This document shows positions 1 through 5,035 of a DNA stretch of 5,863 bases, piece by piece. The notes under the pieces are model-generated. The model worked only from the letters and a program-made list of their open reading frames with translations. It made no database searches and was not told the DNA's origin. The stretch's first letter is position 1. Each line of letters starts with the position of its first letter. Made by a program: the position numbers and the translations under genes. Source of the DNA: Leucobacter sp. (GTDB lineage Bacteria; Actinomycetota; Actinomycetes; Actinomycetales; Microbacteriaceae); the NCBI GenBank assembly GCA_031178565.1, contig JAPSIU010000186.1, positions 1 to 5,863 of the forward strand. Direction: 5' to 3'.

Positions 1-1011
1 GAACCGGAGACCGGGATCGAGGTGCACCGCTACGGCGCGCACCTCTTCCACACATCGAACGAGACCGTGTGGGAGTACGTGAACCGCTTCACGAGCTTCA
101 CGGACTACCAGCACAAGGTCTACTCCAACTTCAAAGGCGAGGTCTACCCGCTGCCCATCAACCTCGGCACGATCAACCAGTTCTTCCGCGCGGCCTACGG
201 CCCGGACGAGGCTCGGGCGCTGATCGCGAAGCAGGCCGAGGAGTTCGACACGAAGCAGGCGAAGAACCTCGAGGAGAAGGGGATCTCGCTCATCGGACGA
301 CCGCTCTACGAGGCGTTCATCAAGGATTACACCGAGAAGCAGTGGCAGACGCCGACCACGGAGCTGCCCGCCGAGGTGATCAGCCGGCTGCCGGTCCGGT
401 ACACGTACGACAACCGGTACTTCAACGACACCCACGAGGGCCTGCCCACCGACGGCTACACGGCGTGGCTCGAGAAGATGGCGGATCATCCGAACATCGA
501 GGTGAGGCTCGAGACCGACTTCTTCGACGAGTCGCAGCCGCTCAACAAGCGGGCGGTGATCGGTACCGTCCCCGTCGTGTACACGGGGCCCGTCGATCGC
601 TACTTCGACTACGCCGAGGGCGAGCTCGGCTGGCGCACGCTCGACTTCGAGCAGGAGGTGCTGCCGACGGGGGACTTCCAGGGCACGAGCGTGATGAACT
701 ACGCGGGGTCGGATGTGCCGTACACCCGGATCCACGAGTTCCGCCACTTCCACCCCGAGCGGGAGTACCCCGCCGACAAGACGGTCATCATGCGCGAGTT
801 CTCGCGCTTCGCGAGCCGCGACGACGAGCCGTACTACCCGGTGAACACGCCGGAGGATCGCGAGCGCCTGCTGCGCTATCGCGAGCTCACCGCGAACGAG
901 GACCGCGTGCTCTTCGGCGGGCGGCTCGGCACCTACCAGTACCTCGACATGCACATGGCGATCGGCTCGGCCCTCACCATGTGGAACAACAAGCTCGAAG
1001 AGCTGCTGTAG
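1..1011 (+). CDS. glf: UDP-galactopyranose mutase, 5'-truncated by the window edge
   Basis: This flavoenzyme interconverts UDP-galactopyranose and UDP-galactofuranose in the cytoplasm and so supplies the Galf donor for galactan synthesis. The reading frame is open from base 1 and gives 336 visible residues ending at TAG 1009-1011. The first GTG in the frame (22) lies inside a conserved block and is not the start. Roughly the first 45-60 residues, including the N-terminal dinucleotide-binding glycine motif, lie outside the window. Family hallmarks visible: HRYGAHLFHTSN (residues 9-20), EKQWQTP (112-118), SRLPVRYTYDNRYF (128-141, including the arginine expected to bind the substrate phosphates), YTGPVDRYFDY (194-204), NYAGSDVPYTRIHEFRHF (233-250) and, near the C-terminus, GGRLGTYQYLDMHMAIGSAL (306-325). 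No frameshift is seen. The GlfT2-type gene on the opposite strand of this window would use its product. The identification is secure. Confidence 0.97.
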   Translation, partial: EPETGIEVHRYGAHLFHTSNETVWEYVNRFTSFTDYQHKVYSNFKGEVYPLPINLGTINQFFRAAYGPDEARALIAKQAEEFDTKQAKNLEEKGISLIGRPLYEAFIKDYTEKQWQTPTTELPAEVISRLPVRYTYDNRYFNDTHEGLPTDGYTAWLEKMADHPNIEVRLETDFFDESQPLNKRAVIGTVPVVYTGPVDRYFDYAEGELGWRTLDFEQEVLPTGDFQGTSVMNYAGSDVPYTRIHEFRHFHPEREYPADKTVIMREFSRFASRDDEPYYPVNTPEDRERLLRYRELTANEDRVLFGGRLGTYQYLDMHMAIGSALTMWNNKLEELL

Positions 1012-1067
1012 GCGCCACCGTGTGAGGCCCTGCCTCTCCCGTCCCGCCTGCTCCGTCGTCCTGCACG

Positions 1068-1172
1068 GTCCCGCTGTCCTGCGCGGCAGTCCCGCTATCC
1101 GGCGTGTCAGTCCCTCCCTCCTGCGCAGCAGTCCCGCTATCCGGCGTGGCAGATCGTCCCTCCTGCGCACCA
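1068..1172. repeat. 21-bp minisatellite with 42-bp higher-order period
   Basis: Five consecutive 21-bp units run 1068-1088, 1089-1109, 1110-1130, 1131-1151 and 1152-1172. Alternate units are most alike: the 42-bp blocks 1086-1127 and 1128-1169 match at 38 of 42 positions, including an identical 21-bp stretch (1086-1106 and 1128-1148). Unit 1 is a more degenerate copy. The period is a multiple of three, so both strands show 7-residue peptide repeats (for example TPDSGTA and AQEGGTD on the minus strand). No frame here has a credible start, domain or neighbour relationship, so I read it as non-coding. It begins about 55 bases after the glf stop. Confidence 0.8.
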
Positions 1173-1182
1173 GCGCAGCGGT

Positions 1183-1264
1183 CTGCCCGAGGGAAGTGTC
1201 CGTGCCCGAGTCCTCCGGCGTGAACACTTCCCTCGGGCAGGAGGAATTCCGTCGGGCAGGTGAG
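1183..1264. repeat. Structured direct-repeat element, copy 1 (17-bp perfect hairpin plus tail)
   Basis: The arms 1183-1199 (CTGCCCGAGGGAAGTGT) and 1224-1240 (its exact reverse complement) form a perfect 17-bp inverted repeat around a 24-nt loop containing CCCGAGTCCTCCGGCG. A tail at 1241-1264 ends in TCGGGCAGGTGAG. The motif TTCCSTCGGGSAGGWG occurs twice, at 1228-1243 and 1247-1262. The whole unit recurs in the same orientation at 2479-2559. It lies 171 bases after the glf stop and 151 bases before the next gene's chosen start. No T-tract follows the stem, so it is not a standard intrinsic terminator, although it could still shape the 3' end of the glf transcript. Its identity is unknown to me; a REP-like element or cassette border is possible. 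Confidence 0.85.
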
Positions 1265-1273
1265 ATTTCCGGT

Positions 1274-1317
1274 GCCGCGAAGCGCTGAGGGAAGAGCCGC
1301 GAAGCGCTGAGGGAAGA
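1274..1317. repeat. Perfect 22-bp tandem duplication
   Basis: Bases 1274-1295 and 1296-1317 are identical and directly adjacent. Each unit contains the palindrome AGCGCT and ends in GAGGGAAGA. With no sequence divergence between the units, the duplication looks recent, for example from replication slippage. It lies between the hairpin element and the DnaA-box-like word, in the leader of the AbiEi-like gene. Confidence 0.9.
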
Positions 1318-1356
1318 GTCGTCCACAGCCCGCCAACCCCGCCGTTTCGCGAGGTG

Positions 1357-1365
1357 TTATCCACA
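1357..1365 (+). promoter_or_regulatory. Perfect DnaA-box word TTATCCACA
   Basis: The sequence TTATCCACA matches the classical DnaA-box consensus exactly. A weaker relative, TCGTCCACA, lies at 1319-1327, 38 bp upstream in the same orientation. The site is 51 bp before the ATG at 1416 and 9 bp before the alternative GTG at 1374. Only one strong box is present, with no AT-rich unwinding region and no dnaA or dnaN nearby, so this is not an origin. It could be a DnaA-responsive promoter element, a titration site, or chance. Confidence 0.4.
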
Positions 1366-1415
1366 TACGAGGGGTGACGCTACCGGCGGGCCCGAGCTCG
1401 CGCGATGATTCCTCG

Positions 1416-2411
1416 ATGGACACCATCGAGCGCACGCGGTTCATCCGGGAGAAACTGCGGTTCAGGCGATCCCTGCTCGGCGACGAATTCGGCGACCGGG
1501 AGGTGCGCGCGGCCATCCTGCGCGGCGAGGTCGTACGAGTGATTCGCGGCTGCTACATGTCGGCCTCGGACTGGGCGGAGCTGCAGGCGGAGGATCGCCT
1601 GCTCGCGCAGACGCTCTCGGTCGGGCATCTGCAGTCCGAGCATCAGCCGCTGTTCTCGCACCTCTCCGCGGCGGTCCTCTGGGGGATGCCGGTTTACGGG
1701 TTGAAGGGGGAAATGGCGGAACGCGTGCATACGCTGACCCGTCCGTCCGCGCCCGGGAGGAGTTCGGCAACGGTGCTGAGGCACGTCGGGGAGTACTCGG
1801 AGGAAGAGGTGAGTGTCATCGCGGGCATGCGCGTCACCTCGCTGTCCCGCACGATCCTGGATCTCGCCAGGTGGGCCCCGGCGACCACCGCGATCGGCTG
1901 TGCGGACGCCGGGCTCCGGCTGTTGTTCGGGGCGCGACGCGACGAGTGTCTGGACGATGTCGAGGCGTGGAAGGACGAGCAGTTCGGGGTGCTGGGTGCG
2001 ATGCGGCGAAGGCCTGGCGTCGCCGCCGCCCGCGAACTGCTGAGGATCGCGGATCCTCGTGCCGACTCCGTCGCCGAGAGCGTGAGCCGGCTCCAGCTCG
2101 TCCGCCTGAAGGTGCCGCACGCCATTCAAGTGCACGTGGCCGGCTTGCGTCGCGACTACTGGCTGGATTTCGAGTTCTCGGGCCAGAGAACGTTCGGCGA
2201 GATGGACGGCAAGGCGAAATACACCGACCCGGAGTACATGAGCGGCCGCACCATTGAAGAGATACTGCTCGACGAGCGGGAGCGCGAGGTTGAGATCAAG
2301 GGGATCACGCGGAACGACATCGTGCGATGGGGCTGGGACGACATCCCGACGGCGCGGCGGTTCGGTCTCAGGCTCCTTCGGTTCGGCCTCGATGTCCCCG
2401 GGCTGCGCTGA
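1416..2411 (+). CDS. Orphan AbiEi-like regulator fused to a DUF559/Vsr-like nuclease-type domain
   Basis: The protein has 331 residues. The N-terminal part resembles the winged-helix region of type IV AbiEi antitoxins common in actinobacteria: RAAILRGEVVRVIRGCYM (31-48), FSHLSAAVLWGMPVYG (80-95) and RVTSLSRTILDLARW (139-153). The C-terminal part resembles DUF559/Vsr-type PD-(D/E)XK folds: ADSVAES (216-222), LDFEF (250-254) and FGEMDGKAKY (260-269), giving plausible metal/catalytic residues D251, E262 and K266, then VRWGWDDI (303-310). I chose ATG 1416 because the extra 14 residues from GTG 1374 resemble no domain and that GTG sits directly against its only purine-rich stretch. ATG 1416 has no clear ribosome binding site and may be leaderless, with GATGAT at 1404-1409 as a possible -10. 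No AbiEii toxin gene is adjacent. DNA binding or defence is inferred; nuclease activity is unproven. Hairpin repeats flank the gene, which hints at acquisition. Confidence 0.8.
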   Translation: MDTIERTRFIREKLRFRRSLLGDEFGDREVRAAILRGEVVRVIRGCYMSASDWAELQAEDRLLAQTLSVGHLQSEHQPLFSHLSAAVLWGMPVYGLKGEMAERVHTLTRPSAPGRSSATVLRHVGEYSEEEVSVIAGMRVTSLSRTILDLARWAPATTAIGCADAGLRLLFGARRDECLDDVEAWKDEQFGVLGAMRRRPGVAAARELLRIADPRADSVAESVSRLQLVRLKVPHAIQVHVAGLRRDYWLDFEFSGQRTFGEMDGKAKYTDPEYMSGRTIEEILLDEREREVEIKGITRNDIVRWGWDDIPTARRFGLRLLRFGLDVPGLR

Positions 2412-2417
2412 CCGTGT

Positions 2418-2477
2418 CGGCATCCGCGACGGCATCCGTGGGGGCGTCCGGAGCCGTCCGCGAGCCATCCGCAGAGG
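2418..2477. repeat. Degenerate 12-bp tandem repeats
   Basis: Five imperfect 12-bp units follow almost directly after the stop of the AbiEi-like gene: CGGCATCCGCGA (2418-2429), CGGCATCCGTGG (2430-2441), GGGCGTCCGGAG (2442-2453), CCGTCCGCGAGC (2454-2465) and CATCCGCAGAGG (2466-2477). The first two match at 10 of 12 positions and the later units keep mainly the TCCG core. The block runs straight into copy 2 of the hairpin element, much as the 21-bp minisatellite precedes copy 1. Confidence 0.55.
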
Positions 2478-2478
2478 C

Positions 2479-2559
2479 CTGCCCGAGCGCATTGTTCGCA
2501 CCCGAGTCTTCCGGCGCGGATAATTCGAACGGGTAGGAGGATTCCCTCGGGGAGGTGAG
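2479..2559. repeat. Structured direct-repeat element, copy 2 (diverged stem)
   Basis: This aligns to 1183-1264 with one single-base indel and about 17 substitutions over 82 columns (about 78% identity, hand alignment). The lengths are kept exactly: left arm 2479-2495, 24-nt loop 2496-2519 and right arm 2520-2536. The loop core CCCGAGTCTTCCGGCG differs by one base from copy 1, and the tail (2537-2559) again ends in AGGTGAG. In the stem, two pairs changed on both sides (G-C to C-G and G-C to T-A), two became G-U, and three are disrupted. It lies 67 bases past the AbiEi-like gene stop and 123 bases beyond the glfT2 stop, between convergent genes. Confidence 0.8.
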
Positions 2560-2571
2560 CCGCGCGGGGCG

Positions 2572-2588
2572 GACCCGCCGGGCGGGTC
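2572..2588. terminator. Possible bidirectional terminator hairpin
   Basis: The arms GACCCGC (2572-2578) and GCGGGTC (2582-2588) form a 7-bp GC-rich stem with a 3-nt loop. It lies between the convergent AbiEi-like gene and glfT2, where a shared terminator would be expected. No T-run follows on either strand, so this would have to be a stem-only terminator as sometimes proposed in high-GC actinobacteria. In sequence this GC-rich such stems also arise by chance. Confidence 0.3.
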
Positions 2589-2601
2589 GACGGGTCGGCA
2601 G

Positions 2602-2622
2602 GGTCCCTCGGGGAGGTGGACC
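2602..2622. repeat. Partial third copy of the element tail, itself a hairpin
   Basis: TCCCTCGGGGAGGTG at 2604-2618 repeats exactly the tail of element copy 2 (2543-2557), 61 bp downstream. Here it also sits in a small inverted repeat: GGTCC (2602-2606) with GGACC (2618-2622), plus an inner CTC/GAG (2607-2609 and 2613-2615) closing a GGG loop, with a 2-nt bulge on the right side. It could add to termination between the convergent genes. Confidence 0.6.
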
Positions 2623-2628
2623 GGGCGG

Positions 2629-2667
2629 GCGGAACGGCCAGGCGGAACGGGCGCGCGGAACGGCCGG
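2629..2667. repeat. Three 13-bp tandem repeats of GCGGAACGG
   Basis: GCGGAACGG occurs at 2629-2637, 2642-2650 and 2655-2663, an exact 13-bp period with variable 4-base spacers (CCAG, GCGC, CCGG). The array ends 15 bases before the glfT2 stop codon. It corresponds to the 3' untranslated region of glfT2 if transcription passes the stop. Confidence 0.8.
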
Positions 2668-2682
2668 GCCGCCGCCCCGCCG

Positions 2683-4587
2683 CTACCGTCCCTCGAAGGT
2701 CTTCCGCCACTCCTCGACCGAGGTGATCCGCGGCAGGGCCGTGCGGTACTGCTCCGCCAGCGCGTCCCAGTTCCTCTCGATCTCGCGCGTCAGCCGCCGG
2801 CTCTCCTGCAGAAGTCGGCGGAACTTCGCCCGATCGTGCCGGTACCACGCCTTCCCGGCGCCGTCGGCGGTACCGACGATCACGCTGCGGTGGTGCGGGA
2901 TCCGCCACCAGTGCGCGTCCCGCTTGGCGTACTCGAGCTCGGGCTCGGGTGCGCTGTTCTCATCGCCCTCTCGGCGCCAGTGCTGCGGCACCATCTTGAG
3001 GGTGAACAGCGCGAGGGCGGCCCCCTTCGGCGACTCCGGCGCATCGCCGAGGAACGGGAGCGCCCGACCGCCGCGCGCCACGGGCGTTTCCGCGTCGCCC
3101 GGCCGGTAGACGCGGGTCTCCGGGAAGTCCTTCGCCAGCTGGCGGGCGCGCGGCATGGCGGTCCCGATGTCGCGATGCAGTTCCTCGGGTCCGTTGAGCA
3201 CCGCGCGCAGCGCGTCGACCGCGAGCTGCACGGCGTAGTACTGCATGTTGAGCAGCTTCTTGAGATCCTGCCTGCCGCTGTTCTGCAGCAGCCGCCCGCC
3301 GCTCGGCTGATCCGAGTGGAGGAGCCCCGCGATGATCCGATTGCGCGTGTGGAAGAACGCCTGCCAGTCCTGGGAGTCGTCCTTGTCGAGCCAGGAGACG
3401 TGCCACAGGGCGACACCGGGCAGGGACACGGTGCGGAATCCGGCGTCGCGGGCGCGCAGGCCGTACTCGGCGTCGTCCCACTTGATGAACACGGGAAGCG
3501 GCAGGCCGATCTCCTCGATGATCCGTTTCGGGATCATGCACATCCACCAGCCGTTGTAGTCGGAGTCGAGGCGCGCGTGCATCCACGAGGTCTGCTTCAG
3601 GTTCCGCTTGCGGAAGTCGTGGCGGTGCTGCTCCTCGAAGGAGGGCCCCCACATGAAGGGCCCGGGGCGCACGACCTCGGCCCAGGCGTGGATGACCGGC
3701 TTGTCGAGCAGGTCGAACATGTGACCGCCGACGATCACGGGGCTGCGGCTGAATCGCCCGAACTGGTGCGCGCGAAGGGCGCTCTCCGTCTCGAACTCGA
3801 CGTCGTCGTCGAGCAGCAGCAGGAAGTCGGTGTCGTCGAGCTCGAGGGTCTCCGCCATCGATCGGGCGAAGCCGCCCGATCCGCCGAGATTCGGCTGCTC
3901 GATGACCCGCAGCTTCGCGCCCAGGCGCGAGGCGACCTCGTCGAAGCCCTCCTCGTCGCGCACCTTCTGCGTGCCCTGGTCGACGAGCAGAATCCGATCG
4001 ATCGCCTCGGTGAGGGCCGGGCTGTCGGCGATGTTGCCGAGCGTCGCCACGCAGTAGTCGGGCTTGTTGTAGGTGGTCATGCCGAGGCTGAGCTTGCCGG
4101 GGACGGTCGGTTCGGCCTCCGTGGTCCACTCGCCGCGCTCGAGGATCAGATCCTCGTCCCCCGCGATCAGGTCGAACCAGTACCAGCCGCCGTCGCCGAA
4201 GGCCGTCAGCGGGAGCTCGAAGGTCGAGGTCTCCGAACCGGTGACGGGGTGCGATGCCACGCGCTGCTGCGCGCCGCCCGCGTTCGAGCGGTAGACCAGC
4301 ACGGTTCCGCTGCCTGTGGTGCGCAGGGTCAGCGTGACGCTCTGGACTACCGTCCAGCGCTGCCAGTACGAGGCGGGGAATGCGTTGAAGTAGCTGCCGA
4401 ACGAGACGCGCCGCCCGCTGCGGACGCGCACGCTCGAGCGGGAGAGCACGTTGTCGATGCTCGCCACGGCGCTGAGGCGCACGGGCGTCCCCTCCACGAA
4501 CGACCAGGTCTCCGGGTCGGCGTAGAGCGGCAGGACGTCGGGATCCTTGCCTCGGGGGAAGACGACGTTCTGAAGCGTGGTGGGCAT
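2683..4587 (-). CDS. glfT2: GlfT2-type galactofuranosyltransferase (galactan polymerase)
   Basis: The 634-residue protein matches the length of mycobacterial GlfT2 (637 as I recall), the enzyme that extends galactan with alternating beta-1,5 and beta-1,6 Galf at the inner membrane face using UDP-Galf. The order is an N-terminal beta-rich domain (about 1-160), a GT-A glycosyltransferase core (about 165-420) and a helical C-terminal region. Visible motifs: LGMTTYNKPDY (168-178), EQPNLGGSGGFARSM (230-244), LLLLDDDVEFE (256-266, metal-binding D260-D262), NGWWMCMIPKR (345-355), IKWDDAEYGLRARD (368-381, D371/D372 with D372 the probable base), ALWHVSW (393-399, H396) and FFHTRNR (411-417). D371, D372, H396 and H413 fall at the numbers I recall for the M. 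tuberculosis enzyme. ATG 4587 has GAGAGG nine bases upstream. It ends at 2683 and converges with the AbiEi-like gene. The exact polymer linkage is inferred. Confidence 0.95.
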   Translation of the reverse strand: MPTTLQNVVFPRGKDPDVLPLYADPETWSFVEGTPVRLSAVASIDNVLSRSSVRVRSGRRVSFGSYFNAFPASYWQRWTVVQSVTLTLRTTGSGTVLVYRSNAGGAQQRVASHPVTGSETSTFELPLTAFGDGGWYWFDLIAGDEDLILERGEWTTEAEPTVPGKLSLGMTTYNKPDYCVATLGNIADSPALTEAIDRILLVDQGTQKVRDEEGFDEVASRLGAKLRVIEQPNLGGSGGFARSMAETLELDDTDFLLLLDDDVEFETESALRAHQFGRFSRSPVIVGGHMFDLLDKPVIHAWAEVVRPGPFMWGPSFEEQHRHDFRKRNLKQTSWMHARLDSDYNGWWMCMIPKRIIEEIGLPLPVFIKWDDAEYGLRARDAGFRTVSLPGVALWHVSWLDKDDSQDWQAFFHTRNRIIAGLLHSDQPSGGRLLQNSGRQDLKKLLNMQYYAVQLAVDALRAVLNGPEELHRDIGTAMPRARQLAKDFPETRVYRPGDAETPVARGGRALPFLGDAPESPKGAALALFTLKMVPQHWRREGDENSAPEPELEYAKRDAHWWRIPHHRSVIVGTADGAGKAWYRHDRAKFRRLLQESRRLTREIERNWDALAEQYRTALPRITSVEEWRKTFEGR

Positions 4588-4632
4588 AGAAGCGAGCCTC
4601 TCTGCGGTCTGCCATCGAGATCGAGCAACGCA

Positions 4633-4638
4633 AGTCTA
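4633..4638 (-). promoter_or_regulatory. Candidate -10 box of an internal promoter for glfT2
   Basis: On the minus strand this reads TAGACT, fitting TANNNT, within the 67-bp gap between the stop of the 122-residue gene (4655) and the glfT2 start (4587). No recognisable -35 lies about 17 bases upstream. It may give glfT2 some expression independent of the upstream genes, but a six-base match of this kind is weak evidence. Confidence 0.2.
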
Positions 4639-4654
4639 TCCAGCCCAGCCTGAG

Positions 4655-5023
4655 CTATTCGCGCGCCTCCGGCAGCTCGAGCCGGTTGCCGACCCTCCAC
4701 ACCGCCACGGTGAGCTGCGGCACGTTGGCCGCGATCTCGCGCAGCAGTTCGAATTCCACGCGGTCCGCGTTGCGCCGGTGCTCGGCGGCGTCGACGGCGC
4801 CCGAGCGCGCCGCGAGCCGGGCGAGTCCGAACTCGGCGAGCTGACCCCGGTCCTCGAGCATCTCGTCTCGGAGCGTGAGGACGACGAACTCGTCGATCTC
4901 GGGAACCTCCGCGTAGGCGGTCGCCGGATCTTCGCCGTCGCGCACCCGGTGTTCGAGAATGGTGTCGCGCTCGAGTCGCGCGTCGGCTCGCAGGCGCATT
5001 AGCCGCTCGGTCGTCATCAGCAT
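4655..5023 (-). CDS. Small charged protein of unknown function in the galactan operon
   Basis: I do not recognise this 122-residue protein. It is soluble-looking, rich in Arg, Glu and Asp, with no signal peptide or membrane segment. Long stretches look helical (about 1-25, 44-70 and 78-102), followed by a hydrophobic PQLTVAVWRVGNRLELP near the C-terminus (about 102-118) that could be a short beta hairpin. It is likely real: codons are strongly G/C-ending, it fills the gap between two operon genes, and ATG 5023 has a strong ribosome binding site GGAGGTGA (5035-5028) spaced four bases from the start codon by its last base. That site overlaps the TGA of the upstream gene (5030-5028), indicating translational coupling. 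A second ATG at 5017 is less well placed. An accessory or regulatory role in galactan synthesis is inferred from position only. Confidence 0.75.
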   Translation of the reverse strand: MLMTTERLMRLRADARLERDTILEHRVRDGEDPATAYAEVPEIDEFVVLTLRDEMLEDRGQLAEFGLARLAARSGAVDAAEHRRNADRVEFELLREIAANVPQLTVAVWRVGNRLELPEARE

Positions 5024-5027
5024 CCGG

Positions 5028-5035
5028 TCACCTCC
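5028..5035 (-). promoter_or_regulatory. Strong ribosome binding site overlapping the upstream stop codon
   Basis: Read on the minus strand this is GGAGGTGA, close to a perfect complement of the 16S rRNA tail, with its GGAGG core seven bases before ATG 5023. Its final TGA is also the stop codon of the ligase-like gene. A ribosome ending that gene would sit on the start site of the next, which supports coupled translation and decides the start at 5023 over the ATG at 5017. Confidence 0.8.

Noticed and set aside
1068..1172. CRISPR array
   Set aside because: The units are contiguous and imperfect with no unique spacers, and no cas gene is present.
1183..1240. Intrinsic terminator of glf
   Set aside because: The 24-nt loop is large, no T-run follows the stem, and the hairpin is 171 bases past the stop. 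The repeat at 2479-2559 points instead to a repeat element, though some effect on transcript ends is possible.
1239..1262. AGGAGGA followed by GTG within the element (and again at 2535-2557) as a start site for a small gene
   Set aside because: The spacing from AGGAGGA to GTG is 13-14 bases, too long, and the copy 1 frame ends after 16 codons. Conservation is explained by the repeat itself.
1022..1288. Plus-strand open frame of 88 codons between glf and the AbiEi-like gene
   Set aside because: It begins at GTG 1022 without a ribosome binding site, runs through the minisatellite and hairpin arms, and resembles no protein.
1319..1365. Replication origin
   Set aside because: There is only one good DnaA box plus a weak one, no AT-rich unwinding segment, and no dnaA, dnaN or parA/B gene in the window.
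974..1516. Minus-strand open frame of 180 codons with 7-residue repeats
   Set aside because: It overlaps the end of glf and the start of the AbiEi-like gene, its content is mainly the translated minisatellite, and it has no domain. It is best explained by the lack of stops in GC-rich repeats.
1380..2501. Long minus-strand open frame (373 codons) opposite the AbiEi-like gene
   Set aside because: It is a shadow of the plus-strand gene. Its translation is Arg/Pro/His-rich with no domain, whereas the plus strand shows recognisable motifs.
1183..2559. Insertion sequence
   Set aside because: No transposase, no terminal inverted repeats at the ends of the interval and no target-site duplication can be seen; the bracketing repeats are direct and diverged.
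2836..4653. Very long plus-strand open frame (605 codons) opposite glfT2
   Set aside because: The opposite strand encodes a complete GlfT2 with all catalytic motifs. This frame is low-complexity Arg/Glu/Val-rich antisense sequence, as often seen opposite high-GC genes.
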